A DNA stretch of 64,000 nt from contig NZ_KZ819022.1 in NCBI RefSeq assembly GCF_003115845.1, positions 372,001-436,000 of the forward strand. The letters are read 5' to 3'. The stretch is from Brenneria roseae subsp. roseae (GTDB lineage Bacteria; Pseudomonadota; Gammaproteobacteria; Enterobacterales; Enterobacteriaceae). How positions within the stretch are numbered: position 1 is the stretch's first letter; each line of letters starts with the position of its first letter. Shown in pieces: positions 18,578-28,336 of the stretch. Under the pieces are notes generated by a model. That model saw nothing but the letters and a program-made list of their open reading frames with translations. It had not been told where the DNA came from and made no database searches. The position numbers and the translations under genes are program-made.

Positions 18578-20743
18578 TCAGAAAGAGAAGGATGCGCCGA
18601 TGGCGGTACTGAAGCCGGATGCCGGAATACTCTCATGAGCCGTGGTGTAGCGTTTATCCAGCAGGTTATTCAACGCCAGCGTAACCTGATACTGGCTTTC
18701 GTCACCGAAGGTGCTGGTGAATTCCAGGTTTGCGGTGGCCCAGCCGCTGTATTGGGTTTCGGTATCCGCGGTATGATCTTTGGCGCGGGATGCCGTACGG
18801 ATATACAAGTCTGATTCCAGCTCCATGCGATCAAACAGCGTGATGTTTTTCACCCCGGCCCGAGCGGTAAAGGTGGGTTCGCCCGTGTGATAGGTCGTGC
18901 GGGCCGGTAATTCCAGCTCCCGGCGAATCACGTTTCCGTTGATATAAGGCGATACCGCCCAGCCGGTGTACTCTGCATACAGTTCCATACCGTACGTATT
19001 GGCGCGGTTGGCGTTGGCGTAGTAACGGCTCCCGGCGGAGGTGTTGCCGGAGCAGACCGCACTGCCCGCACAATTGAGCGTGGTAATGTAATCTTTTGCC
19101 CGGGAGTGGTAAATCGCACTATCCAGCAGCCAGTTATCATCCTTGTAGCGCATGCCGATTTCATAATTATCCGAACGTTCGGCCTTCAGGTCGGCATTAC
19201 CGTAGGTGGTTTCCCCGCCTGCCGACGTATTGTAGAACTTGTGCGTCAAGGTTGGATAAACATAACCCTGAGCATACGACGCCCGCAGTTGAATGTTATC
19301 GAAACCGGAATAACGCAGGCTGCTGGCGGTCACCAGCGTGTTGTCGTGCGTGCGTTCGTTACCGCTCTGGCTGTTGACCGGCGTCGTGCCGTTCGCGCCG
19401 GTGAAAGCGGGGAAACCGGATAAGGTCAGGCTGCCTCGTTGCGAGCCGCCATAGGATAACGATTCCACCCAGTATTGGCGCGCCCCCACCGTCCAGCTCC
19501 AGTCCGAGGCCAGCTTCCATTCATCCTGTGCGAACAGCGCCCAGCTGGTTTGCTGCCAGTGGGCATCGGAAGTTGATTGCGGGTTGATGTTCACGTCGTA
19601 ATTGGTGCCGAGAACGGTAATTCTGCCCCCGACATTGACATCGGAGTAAGCGGTTTGTTTTACATCATCCCGCGACCACTGTCCGCCGACAATCAATGAA
19701 TGATTGGTCAAGGGTTCCAGATCGGCCTGAAGCGTGATGCCGTCGGTGATTTGCTTGTCGTCCGTTCCGGTTTTGAGCGCCATTGATGCGTTGGTCAGCG
19801 TTCTGCCCATGGTGGTATAGGTGACGCCGCTTTGTGCCAGATCGTTGCGAAACTCGCGTTTGATATTTTGCCGGTAGGCATCCATGTGCAGATTTTTCAG
19901 CACCTCGCCGTCAATTTTCCAGTCATAGAACAGCCCGATTTTCTGGCGTTCCAGTTCTGGAATTCGCACGCTGAAACTATCGTAATCCGTTGTGTCCGTG
20001 TAGGTTTGCGTACTGAGTTTGAAACTGTCCAGCGACAGGCCGAATTTATGCTCGCCAAGGCGATAGCCCAGCCAGGCGGATTGACCACTGTTGCGGAAAT
20101 GGGTATCCGGCAAGCGCCCATCCGGCGTACTACGGTTCCCCTGATCGCTGTAGCTGCCGCTTAAGCGGTAATCGAAATTGCCAATCGAGCCATAAGCCAG
20201 TGCCGATTCCTGCCAGCCGGCCGTCGCGCTGTCATAGACGGCTTTGATTTTCCCGCTTAGCGGTTTATCGCCCCCTTTACGGGTAATAAAATTGATGACC
20301 CCGCCGATTGCCTGCGAACCATATAATACCGAGTGCGGTCCTTTCACCACTTCTATTCGTTCAAGATAAGAGGGATCGATTAATAGCCCCAAACTGTAAT
20401 TGGGGCCCGCTCGCTGATAGGTCACTTCTTGCCCGTCGATTAATACCAGAACGCGCGATGCCTCTTCACCACGAATTCTTATTTGCTTGCGCCCGGCAAG
20501 CGCGGTATCGGTAATATCGACACCAGGAATATCGCGTAATGCTTCAGCAATAGCATCGCCGGTATATTTATTCAGTTTTTCATTATCAATCACCTGCATA
20601 CTGACAGGGCTTTCCCATAAATTCTGTTCCGTTCTCCCTGCGCTAATAACGGTTATTTCATCACTGTTAATGGCCGCATTAATTGTGTTGCTATAAATAA
20701 ATGGCAGCATAAATATGACCATGGGGGTGGTCTTGTTATTCAT
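18578..20743 (-). CDS. TonB-dependent outer membrane receptor, probably for haem
   Basis: 721 residues. A signal peptide (MNNKTTPMVIFMLPFIYS and on) is followed by a TonB-box-like DEITVIS. The plug domain has LRDIPGVDITD, IRIRGEEASRVLVLIDG and VVKGPHSVLYGSQAIGGV. A 22-stranded barrel ends in a phenylalanine (AIGASFSF), as outer membrane barrels do. ATG 20743 is preferred, since AGAGAAAAAAG lies just upstream. An ATG at 20776 in the same frame falls inside the Fur-box-like site. Haem is inferred from the binding protein downstream and hutWX-chuY across the promoter gap; another iron chelate is possible. Confidence 0.85.
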   Translation of the reverse strand: MNNKTTPMVIFMLPFIYSNTINAAINSDEITVISAGRTEQNLWESPVSMQVIDNEKLNKYTGDAIAEALRDIPGVDITDTALAGRKQIRIRGEEASRVLVLIDGQEVTYQRAGPNYSLGLLIDPSYLERIEVVKGPHSVLYGSQAIGGVINFITRKGGDKPLSGKIKAVYDSATAGWQESALAYGSIGNFDYRLSGSYSDQGNRSTPDGRLPDTHFRNSGQSAWLGYRLGEHKFGLSLDSFKLSTQTYTDTTDYDSFSVRIPELERQKIGLFYDWKIDGEVLKNLHMDAYRQNIKREFRNDLAQSGVTYTTMGRTLTNASMALKTGTDDKQITDGITLQADLEPLTNHSLIVGGQWSRDDVKQTAYSDVNVGGRITVLGTNYDVNINPQSTSDAHWQQTSWALFAQDEWKLASDWSWTVGARQYWVESLSYGGSQRGSLTLSGFPAFTGANGTTPVNSQSGNERTHDNTLVTASSLRYSGFDNIQLRASYAQGYVYPTLTHKFYNTSAGGETTYGNADLKAERSDNYEIGMRYKDDNWLLDSAIYHSRAKDYITTLNCAGSAVCSGNTSAGSRYYANANRANTYGMELYAEYTGWAVSPYINGNVIRRELELPARTTYHTGEPTFTARAGVKNITLFDRMELESDLYIRTASRAKDHTADTETQYSGWATANLEFTSTFGDESQYQVTLALNNLLDKRYTTAHESIPASGFSTAIGASFSF

Positions 20744-20764
20744 ATCTTTTTTCTCTAAAAAGCT

Positions 20765-20789
20765 AATGATTCTCATTTACATTATCATT
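20765..20789 (-). promoter_or_regulatory. Fur-box-like site upstream of the TonB receptor
   Basis: On the minus strand the site reads AATGATAATGTAAATGAGAA then TCATT. It resembles overlapping copies of the Fur consensus GATAATGATAATCATTATC. It lies 22-46 bases upstream of the receptor start and implies repression by iron. Confidence 0.65.
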
Positions 20790-21097
20790 CGGGTGTTTTT
20801 GCCGGAAATTAAATTTGGATGAATTTTTGATTGTGCGACTTTGATCGCGTTTTTTATAAAATAAGCACTTGAATTTTTTTAAGAGGGGGTGAGTTAATTA
20901 ATTTTAATGAAGATGGCTTTTATTTTCATTTTTGTAACATCATGGAGTGAGGTGAATGGTAACGCCATGAAAAAGATAAAGAATAAAAAAAGTAACTTGT
21001 ATGCGTAATTTTAAATAAAATATAAAAATCGGTTAATTAAAAATAGAATTAGCGCATAAAACGAAATACGGCATTCAGATGCCCATCTCGCCTTGTT

Positions 21098-21120
21098 GAT
21101 AAATAAAAATAATTATCATT
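21098..21120 (+). promoter_or_regulatory. Fur-box-like site upstream of hutW
   Basis: GATAAATAAAAATAATTATC followed by ATT resembles the Fur consensus in its right half. It lies 35-57 bases upstream of the hutW start. The match is weaker than that of the receptor side. Confidence 0.5.
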
Positions 21121-21154
21121 TAATTTATTACGTTGCTTTTGATGGGGGCCGTTA

Positions 21155-22468
21155 ATGAATATCGATCTGACGCCATATTATGCTCAGCCAGGCGAACAGC
21201 CCTTTGGTTCGCGACGGATGGCTATGCCCTGGCGCAATCATGTGCCACTCTCACCTGAACAGATTCCCGCCAGTTGGCAGGCGTTGAAACAGCAGGTTTT
21301 ACCCGCCCGTAAGCGCCTGTTGTATTTACATATTCCTTTCTGTGCAACGCATTGTACGTTCTGTGGTTTCTACCAGAATAAATTGCGTGAGGATAGTACT
21401 GAAATCTATACCCGTTATCTGTTGCAGGAACTGGCGATGGAAGCGGACAGCCCGTTGCATCAGTCGGCGCCGATTCATGCCGTCTATTTCGGCGGCGGCA
21501 CGCCCACCGCGTTGGCGGCCAAAGAGTTAGCACAGATTATTACCGCCATTCGTTCGTCGCTGCCGCTGGCCCCTGACTGTGAGATTACGATCGAAGGCAG
21601 GGCGATGGATTTTGATGATGAGCGAATCGATGCCTGTCTGGATGCGGGAGCCAATCGTTTTTCCATTGGCATTCAAACGTTTGATAGCCGTATTCGCCAG
21701 CGAATGGCGCGTACTTCGGATAAACAGCAGTCAATCCGCTTTCTGGAGCGGCTGTGTCAGCGCGATCGCGCGGCGGTGGTTTGTGACCTGATGTTTGGTC
21801 TGCCGGGGCAAACGCCGGAGATCTGGCGTGAAGATTTAGCGATTGTCAGCAGCTTGCCGCTGGATGGCGTGGATCTCTACGCCCTGAATCTGCTCCCTAC
21901 CACGCCGCTGGCAAAGGCGGCGGAAAATCAGCGGGTTGAACTCCCCAATGTCACCGCCCGGCGTGATTTTTATCGCACCGGCGCGGCATTTCTGGCCGAT
22001 GCGGGCTGGCATCAACTGAGTAACAGTCATTGGGCCAGAACGACCCGGGAGCGCAATCTGTACAATCTGTTGATTAAACAAGGTGCGGATTGTCTGGCGA
22101 TGGGGAGCTGTGCGGGCGGTAACCTGAATGGTCAGGCTTATATGATGGAACGCAATCTGGAACGTTATTACCAGACGTTGGATCAGGGACAAAAGCCTAT
22201 CATGATGATGACGCCCGCCAACCCGACAGGCCCCTGGCAACACCAGCTACAGGCGGGGATTGAAGTGGGGCGGATCGTATTGCCGCAGCTGACGCGCCGC
22301 GCCGATGAACTTCAGCCGTTGCTTAGCCAGTGGCATCACGCGGGATTAACCCGTGACGACTCCACCTGCCTGCGTTTAACCGATGACGGCCGTTTCTGGG
22401 CAAATAATCTGATGCAGGCATTACAACAAATTATTCCGCAGTTGAATGCCGAAGAACATGCTCATTAA
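21155..22468 (+). CDS. hutW: Anaerobic haem-degrading radical SAM enzyme HutW/ChuW
   Basis: 437 residues, related to coproporphyrinogen dehydrogenase HemN. ChuW family members open the porphyrin ring without oxygen, releasing iron and forming the linear tetrapyrrole anaerobilin. The radical SAM motif is YLHIPFCATHCTFCGFYQNK (CxxxCxxC). AVYFGGGTPTAL and FSIGIQTFDSRIR follow, as in HemN-like proteins. ATG 21155 lies behind GGGGG. It is the first gene of hutW-hutX-chuY and shares a Fur-type promoter gap with the receptor gene. Confidence 0.92.
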   Translation: MNIDLTPYYAQPGEQPFGSRRMAMPWRNHVPLSPEQIPASWQALKQQVLPARKRLLYLHIPFCATHCTFCGFYQNKLREDSTEIYTRYLLQELAMEADSPLHQSAPIHAVYFGGGTPTALAAKELAQIITAIRSSLPLAPDCEITIEGRAMDFDDERIDACLDAGANRFSIGIQTFDSRIRQRMARTSDKQQSIRFLERLCQRDRAAVVCDLMFGLPGQTPEIWREDLAIVSSLPLDGVDLYALNLLPTTPLAKAAENQRVELPNVTARRDFYRTGAAFLADAGWHQLSNSHWARTTRERNLYNLLIKQGADCLAMGSCAGGNLNGQAYMMERNLERYYQTLDQGQKPIMMMTPANPTGPWQHQLQAGIEVGRIVLPQLTRRADELQPLLSQWHHAGLTRDDSTCLRLTDDGRFWANNLMQALQQIIPQLNAEEHAH

Positions 22469-22480
22469 GGAAAACTTGCC

Positions 22481-22969
22481 ATGACATTGCATGACTTACT
22501 CGCGACTAACCCAGATGGCACGTTGGAAGATATCGCCAGCCAGTACAACACCTCCCTGTTCAACGTGGTTAACGCGCTGCCGGCGTCTCAGTGCGTCATT
22601 GCGGCGGGAGAGCGGTTTGACTCTGTGTGGGATGCCATCGCCGGGTGGGGAGAAGTGACGTTAATCAGCCACACCGCAGACGCCATTCTGGAATTCAAAA
22701 GCGAATTGCCGACGGGAACACATCGCCACGGCTACTTCAATCTGCGCGGTAAAAATGGACTCAGTGGACATATTCGCGCGGTTAACTGTCAGCACATTGC
22801 GTTCATTGAACGTAAGTTTATGGGAATGGACACAGCCTCTGTGGTGTTTTTTAATGCCGACGGAGCTGCTATGTTTAAAATCTTTCTTGGACGGGATAGC
22901 CACCGCCAGCTGTTAACTTCGCAAGTTGATGCGTTCCGCGCATTGGCCAGAGAGAACCGCGGCGAGTGA
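22481..22969 (+). CDS. hutX: Haem utilisation carrier protein HutX/ChuX
   Basis: 162 residues, the family length. HutX is a cytoplasmic haem-binding protein thought to hand haem to degradation enzymes. Family blocks are the LEDIASQYNTS start, GTHRHGYFNLRGKNGLSGHI and IAFIERKFMGMDTASVVFFN. It starts 12 bases after hutW and ends 34 bases before chuY. Confidence 0.92.
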   Translation: MTLHDLLATNPDGTLEDIASQYNTSLFNVVNALPASQCVIAAGERFDSVWDAIAGWGEVTLISHTADAILEFKSELPTGTHRHGYFNLRGKNGLSGHIRAVNCQHIAFIERKFMGMDTASVVFFNADGAAMFKIFLGRDSHRQLLTSQVDAFRALARENRGE

Positions 22970-23003
22970 ATACTATCCGCAAGTGAGTAAAACAGGAGCA
23001 GAT

Positions 23004-23633
23004 ATGGCGTGGCTACTTTTTGGGGCAGGTCAGGGCGTGGGGGCCTGTTTATTACAGCGAGCCATTGAGTGTGAACAGCCCGTGGTGTTGGTGCTGCGTG
23101 ATGCTGAACAGGCCGCGCGCTGGCGTGGGCAAGGGCTTACCGTGGTCCAGGGAGATGCCTGTAATGCCGACGTGGTGGCGCAAGCCTGCCAATTGGCGGG
23201 GAAATCCGCGATCGTCGTCTCCACGATGGGGGGCGGCAAGGTTAATTATCAGGGGCATCGCACGGTGATTGATGGCGCCGAGCTGGCGGGCATCAGGCGT
23301 ATGTTGCTGGTGACGTCGCTGGGCTGTGGCGACGGTTGGCCTCAATTATCGGCACGCGCCAAAGCGGCATTTGGTTTTGCCGTGCGTGAAAAATCGCTGG
23401 CGGAAAGCTGGTTGCAGACCAGTACGCTGGATTACTGTATCGTGCGGCCCGGCGGCCTGCTGGATGTGGTCGCCACGCATAACGCCAGACTGACACAAGG
23501 GACGGCCACGCTAGGTCTGGTGTCGCGTCAGGATGTGGCGCTGACGGTCGATCGGCTGTTGCAACAGCCGGTGTTTGGCAATCAGATTTATAACCTCATC
23601 GATCCTGAACTTGAACTTCCGGCCATGCCGTAG
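23004..23633 (+). CDS. chuY: NAD(P)-binding anaerobilin reductase ChuY
   Basis: 209 residues with a Rossmann fold: MAWLLFGAGQGVGACLLQRA at the N-terminus, then VVSTMGGGKVNYQGHRTVID and YCIVRPGGLLD. ChuY reduces the anaerobilin made by ChuW. ATG 23004 behind CAGGAGC gives the family length; an in-frame start further upstream would overlap hutX and has no family match. The orthologous E. coli O157 order is chuW-chuX-chuY-chuU-chuV, but chuU and chuV do not follow here. Confidence 0.88.
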   Translation: MAWLLFGAGQGVGACLLQRAIECEQPVVLVLRDAEQAARWRGQGLTVVQGDACNADVVAQACQLAGKSAIVVSTMGGGKVNYQGHRTVIDGAELAGIRRMLLVTSLGCGDGWPQLSARAKAAFGFAVREKSLAESWLQTSTLDYCIVRPGGLLDVVATHNARLTQGTATLGLVSRQDVALTVDRLLQQPVFGNQIYNLIDPELELPAMP

Positions 23634-23799
23634 CCTGATGCGCTCGTCGGCGAGCGTGCCAAATCCGATAAACGGCCCTGCCAATCCCCCTCCTGATACA
23701 ACCGATGACAGCGTAGCGCGGTAATGCTACGTTTGTCGCAGCGGCGCGTTAATCGCGCTGTTTCCGTTAAATTTCAGAGATGGCAGGTAAAGTAGAAAA

Positions 23800-24522
23800 A
23801 TGGGCAAAAAGGTATTGCTGGTGATTCAGATGGGGGAACCGCCGGAGGGGATTGCTTCTCAGGTCGGTCAACAAGGGAAATGGTTTACGGAGGCTTTAGC
23901 GGGCGAAACCGGGAATGTGCAGATTGTCCGCCCGGATCGCGGGGAGCCGCTGCCGCCGTTTGTACGCCTGTCGGCGGTGATCATTTCCGGATCGTGGTCA
24001 ATGGTAACCGACAGACTGGAATGGAGCGAGTCGACGGCTGGTTGGCTGCGCGAGGCCTATCAGGCCGATATACCGATGCTGGGGGTTTGTTACGGGCATC
24101 AACTGTTGGCTGACGCGCTGGGCGGCAGAGTCGGCGATAATCCTAACGGTAAGGAAATCGGGGTTCTGGCGGTGAAAACGCACCCCGGCGCCGAAGAAGA
24201 CATCTGGCTGCAAGGCTATCCTCAACAGTTTGACGCCTACCTGACTCATCAACAATCGGTGCTGGAACCGCCTGCCGGCGCACGGGTGCTGGCAAGCTCA
24301 CAGGCAGATGGCTGTCAGATCATTCGCTATAGCGACAAGGTACTGACCGTGCAGTTTCATCCGGAATTTAATGCGTCAGTGATGTTGGCTTGCCTGAAGT
24401 ATAACGAAGCGGCATTGCGTCAGGGCGGGTGGGATGTTGACCAGATGATGCAATTGTCAGACGAACCCGTCTGGGCGCGAAAACTGCTGCTGGATTTCGT
24501 CCGGCGCCATGCCGTTCAGTAA
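23800..24522 (+). CDS. Class I glutamine amidotransferase-like protein
   Basis: 240 residues, a stand-alone GATase1 domain. The nucleophile Cys97 is in GVCYGHQ, and His187 and Glu189 in QFHPEF complete the triad. It resembles the GMP-synthase-like amidotransferases annotated YfeJ in enterobacteria. No acceptor-domain partner lies beside it, so the glutamine-dependent reaction is unknown. It is a single gene with a hairpin directly behind it. Confidence 0.85.
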   Translation: MGKKVLLVIQMGEPPEGIASQVGQQGKWFTEALAGETGNVQIVRPDRGEPLPPFVRLSAVIISGSWSMVTDRLEWSESTAGWLREAYQADIPMLGVCYGHQLLADALGGRVGDNPNGKEIGVLAVKTHPGAEEDIWLQGYPQQFDAYLTHQQSVLEPPAGARVLASSQADGCQIIRYSDKVLTVQFHPEFNASVMLACLKYNEAALRQGGWDVDQMMQLSDEPVWARKLLLDFVRRHAVQ

Positions 24523-24545
24523 GCGGGCCTGCCGGCTCGCTTTTC
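24521..24545 (+). terminator. Terminator after the amidotransferase gene
   Basis: AGCGGGCC and GGCTCGCT pair across a TGCC loop with one G-T wobble, followed by TTTTC. A second hairpin, GAGGCCC/GGGCCTC, lies at 24573-24592. Confidence 0.65.
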
Positions 24546-24592
24546 ACCATACCCGTCATTTTTAAAGTTACAAGAGGCCCTTGACGGGCCTC

Positions 24593-25096
24593 ATTCCGTT
24601 AAATCTGTGACCGGCTGATTTGCCGCTCATCCGAATGAAAAAGGCTAAAATTGAAGCAGTGGTATTTTACTTTGTGCATTATTTGCATTTTCACGCGGTA
24701 AATAATGTTTTTACCCAAACGCGTATGTATTTTTGTGTAATTAAATTAATGATGAACCATAAATAATATAAAGAATAATATCTTGTTATATCGTTATTAT
24801 TTACTAACGGTATTATCGTCATTATATATTTCATGCCATTGATAATCATTCCCGAATAAAACAAAACAACAATTCGATATGTAAAATTTTATATAACGAG
24901 GTGTCGTGACGTCTATATGAAATTGATAATTATTTTCATTTAATGGTTTGTTTTGGACGATAAATGGGCGTTTTAAGCTGATTTTGTGATTCAAATGTTA
25001 TTGTTTGGATAAATAGTTGAGGTTTTTTTATTTCGACGCATAATGCTTATCAATAGTGTGGTTTTTCACCGTACGGCGGTCGATTTATTCTTTCAA
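24593..25096. other. AT-rich intergenic region
   Basis: About 500 bases with no credible gene. A 65-codon minus-strand frame at 24797-24994 starts with TTG, has no ribosome binding site and no recognisable product. The fdoG promoter should lie in or to the right of this stretch, but I cannot place it. Confidence 0.6.
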
Positions 25097-25215
25097 TATA
25101 CCCGTCATACTTCAGGTGGCAGATGCGTTGGCTGCATTCTTTCGTAAAGGGACAACGCTTTGCGTTGTTCAAAACGATAACGTTTTGTCCTGCGACTCGA
25201 ATTATTTAGGGTTTA
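25097..25215 (+). repeat. Dispersed repeat, copy B
   Basis: Starts TATACCCGTCATACTTCAGG and ends CTCGAATTATTTAGGGTTTA. The middle has ACAACGCTTTGCGTTGTTCA followed by AAACG.TAACGTTTTGTCC, a hairpin-forming block also found in copies D and E. It lies 60 bases upstream of fdoG. Confidence 0.75.
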
Positions 25216-25276
25216 TAAAAAAATAAAGGTTTTATCCCGACTTTTACTGTGAGCGATGTGGTGTGAGGAGCTTTCC

Positions 25277-28200
25277 ATGCAGGTCAGCAGACGACAATTC
25301 TTTAAAATATGCGCGGGTGGCATGGCCGGAACAACGGTGACAGCATTGGGTTTTTCTCCCGCTGTTGCGCTGGCTGAAACTCGGCAATATAAACTTCTGC
25401 GTGCCAAAGAAACACGCAATAACTGTACTTATTGTTCCGTTGGGTGCGGTATTTTAATGTATAGCCTTGGCGATGGGGCCAAAAACGCCAAACCTTCTAT
25501 TTTTCATATTGAAGGCGATCCAGATCATCCGGTCAGTCGCGGTTCGCTATGCCCTAAAGGCGCGGGGTTGATTGATTATATTCACAGCGATCAACGTCTT
25601 AAGTACCCTGAATATCGCGCGCCCGGATCGGATAAATGGCAACGCATCAGTTGGGATGAGGCTTTTGAGCGCATCGCCCGCCTGATGAAGGCCGACCGGG
25701 ATGCCAACTTTGTCGAGAAAAACAGTGATGGCGTAACGGTTAACCGCTGGCTGACCACCGGGATGCTGTGCTCGTCTGCGGCCAGCAATGAAACCGGGAT
25801 GCTGGATTTTCGTGTTACCCGTGCGCTGGGCATGCTGGGAATTGACACCCAGGCGCGCCTTTGCCACGCGCCCAGCGTGGCGGCGCTGGCGCCAACCTTT
25901 GGCCGCGGCGCCATGACCAACAACTGGGTTGATATAAAAAATGCCAACGTGGTGCTGGTGATGGGCGGCAACCCGGCGGAGGCCCATCCGGTTGGGTTTA
26001 AATGGGCCGTTGAAGCCAAAATTAAAAACGGCGCAAAACTGATTGTTGTCGATCCTCGTTTTAACCGTACCGCATCGGTCGCCGATCTTTATGCTCCGAT
26101 CCGTGCAGGATCGGATATCACCTTCCTGCTGGGCGTCATTCATTACCTGCTGAGCAATAACAAAGTGCAGATGGAGTATGTCAAGTCATACACCAATGCC
26201 AGCCTGCTGGTGCGCGAAGATTACCACTTTGATGATGGTCTCTTCAGCGGGTACGACCCGCAGTCGCGCAAGTACGACCGCACCTCATGGCAGTATGAGC
26301 TGGACGAAAACGGCTTTGCCAAACGGGATCTTACCCTGACCGATCCCCGCTGCGTCTGGAATCAGCTTAAACAGCACGTCAGCCGCTATACGCCGGAGGT
26401 CGTCACCAGTATTTGCGGTACGCCAAAAGATGATTTTCTGACGATTTGCGACATTCTGGCTTCCACCTGCGTGCCGGACAGAACGGCGACCATTCTGTAT
26501 GCGCTGGGCTGGACGCAGCATACCACCGGTTCTCAGATGATTCGCACCGCCGGCATGATCCAACTGCTGTTAGGCAATATCGGTATGATCGGCGGTGGGA
26601 TTAACGCGCTGCGCGGACACTCCAATATTCAGGGTTATACTGATCTGGGTCTGTTGTCCCTGCGTCTGCCCGGTTATATGGATCTGCCATCGGAAAAACA
26701 GACGAACTTGCAGGATTATCTATCGCAAATCACACCGAAAGCGCTGCTGCCCGAGCAGGTGAATTACTGGAAAAATACGCCGAAGTTCTTCATTAGCCTG
26801 ATGAAAAGCCTGTATGGCGATAAGGCGCAGAAAGAAAATGACTGGGGTTTTGACTGGCTGCCCAAGTGGGATCAAAGCTATGACGCATTGAACTACACCC
26901 AAAGAATGATTGAGGGCAAGGTCAACGGCTATATCGCGCAGGGGTTTAACCCGATAGCCGCATTTGCGGATTCCAATAAAGCGCGTGACGCCCTGAAGAA
27001 ACTGAAATTTCTGGTCATTATCGATCCGCTGGCGACGGAAACCTCTAATTTCTGGCAGAACCACGGCGAGTTGAATGAAGTGGATTCTTCACAGATCCAG
27101 ACGGAGGTTTTTCGTTTGCCATCCAGCTGTTTTGCGGAAGAAAACGGATCGATTGTGAATTCAGGCCGTTGGCTGCAATGGCACTTTAAAGGCGCAGAGC
27201 CGCCAGCGGAAGCGCTGCACGACGGGGTGATTCTGGCGGGGATTTTCCTGCGCCTGCGGGAAATGTACGCCAAAGAAGGCGGCGCGAACCCTGAGCCGGT
27301 CCTCAATATGGCATGGGATTACCTCAATCCGGAAGATCCCTCGCCGGAAGAAGTGGCAAAAGAGGGTAATGGCTATGCGCTGGCGGATATTTATGACGAT
27401 CGGGGCAATCTGGTGCTGAAGCAAGGCCAGCTGCTGTCTGACTTCTCGCAACTGCGCGACGATGGGACTACGGCCAGCTTCTGCTGGGTTTACACCGGCT
27501 GCTGGACAGAGCAGGGAAACCAGATGGCGCGGCGGGATAACGCCGATCCGTCCGGACTGGGTTGCACGCTGGGTTGGGCCTGGGCGTGGCCGCAAAACCG
27601 CCGCATTCTGTACAACCGCGCGTCGGCTGATGAACAGGGAAATCCGTGGGATCCGAAGCGCGAGCTTATTCGCTGGAATGGACAGCGCTGGCTGGGAATC
27701 GATACCCCTGACTATGGCAATGCGGCTCCCGGCAGCGGTGTGGGCCCGTTCATTTTGCAGGCCGAAGGCATGGGACGCCTGTTCGGCATCGATAAACTCA
27801 CCGACGGGCCGTTCCCTGAACACTATGAGCCCGTCGAATCGCCGTTGGAAAAAAATCCGCTGCATGAAAACACCCGCTTTAATCCGGTGGCCCGGCTGTA
27901 TGAGTTTGATAAACAGCGCATGGGCAGCGCATCGGAATTCCCGTATGTCGCCACGACCTACTCCATTACCGAACTGTTCCGTCACTGGACGAAACATGCG
28001 CGGCTGAACGCCATCGTACAGCCTGAGCAGTTTGTCGAAATTGGCGAGGCTTTGGCTGAACAGAAAGGGATCCGGGCTGGCGACATGGTGAAGCTCAGCA
28101 GTAAGCGCGGCTATATCAAGGCAAAAGCCGTGGTCACCAAACGTATCCGCACGCTGATGATTGAAGGCAAGCCGATAGAGACGATCGGCGTGCCCTGTCA

Positions 28201-28324
28201 TTGGGGGTTCGAAGGCACGACGCAGAAAGGGTTTCTGGCTAACATCCTGACGCCGCACGTCGGCGATGCCAATACCCAAACGCCGGAATACAAGGCGTTC
28301 CTGGTCAATGTGGAAAAGGCGTAG
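25277..28324 (+). CDS. fdoG: Formate dehydrogenase-O catalytic subunit FdoG, cysteine form
   Basis: 1015 residues. A Tat-exported molybdenum enzyme that oxidises formate to CO2 in the periplasm. Signal SRRQFFKICAGGMAG, [4Fe-4S] motif CTYCSVGCG and the molybdopterin domains match E. coli FdnG/FdoG almost end to end. In E. coli the Mo ligand at residue 196 is selenocysteine, read from UGA. Here codon 196 (25862-25864) is TGC, so Cys is used: QARLCHAPSVAALAPTFGRG. ATG 25277 behind GAGGAG is preferred over the in-frame ATG at 25256. It is first of fdoGHI-fdhE. Confidence 0.96.
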   Translation: MQVSRRQFFKICAGGMAGTTVTALGFSPAVALAETRQYKLLRAKETRNNCTYCSVGCGILMYSLGDGAKNAKPSIFHIEGDPDHPVSRGSLCPKGAGLIDYIHSDQRLKYPEYRAPGSDKWQRISWDEAFERIARLMKADRDANFVEKNSDGVTVNRWLTTGMLCSSAASNETGMLDFRVTRALGMLGIDTQARLCHAPSVAALAPTFGRGAMTNNWVDIKNANVVLVMGGNPAEAHPVGFKWAVEAKIKNGAKLIVVDPRFNRTASVADLYAPIRAGSDITFLLGVIHYLLSNNKVQMEYVKSYTNASLLVREDYHFDDGLFSGYDPQSRKYDRTSWQYELDENGFAKRDLTLTDPRCVWNQLKQHVSRYTPEVVTSICGTPKDDFLTICDILASTCVPDRTATILYALGWTQHTTGSQMIRTAGMIQLLLGNIGMIGGGINALRGHSNIQGYTDLGLLSLRLPGYMDLPSEKQTNLQDYLSQITPKALLPEQVNYWKNTPKFFISLMKSLYGDKAQKENDWGFDWLPKWDQSYDALNYTQRMIEGKVNGYIAQGFNPIAAFADSNKARDALKKLKFLVIIDPLATETSNFWQNHGELNEVDSSQIQTEVFRLPSSCFAEENGSIVNSGRWLQWHFKGAEPPAEALHDGVILAGIFLRLREMYAKEGGANPEPVLNMAWDYLNPEDPSPEEVAKEGNGYALADIYDDRGNLVLKQGQLLSDFSQLRDDGTTASFCWVYTGCWTEQGNQMARRDNADPSGLGCTLGWAWAWPQNRRILYNRASADEQGNPWDPKRELIRWNGQRWLGIDTPDYGNAAPGSGVGPFILQAEGMGRLFGIDKLTDGPFPEHYEPVESPLEKNPLHENTRFNPVARLYEFDKQRMGSASEFPYVATTYSITELFRHWTKHARLNAIVQPEQFVEIGEALAEQKGIRAGDMVKLSSKRGYIKAKAVVTKRIRTLMIEGKPIETIGVPCHWGFEGTTQKGFLANILTPHVGDANTQTPEYKAFLVNVEKA

Positions 28325-28336
28325 CGGAGACAGATT

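Larger units (their letters stand above)
20744..21154. other. Divergent promoter region of the haem locus
   Basis: About 410 AT-rich bases between the receptor gene (minus) and hutW (plus). Fur-box-like sequences lie at each end. I see no gene or repeat in the middle. Confidence 0.7.

Noticed and set aside
24797-24994. A 65-codon minus-strand frame in the gap before fdoG
   Set aside because: It starts with TTG without a ribosome binding site, lies in AT-rich noncoding sequence and has no recognisable product.
25277-25990. A selenocysteine codon and SECIS element in fdoG
   Set aside because: The codon at the Mo-ligand position is TGC and the frame runs through without an internal TGA.
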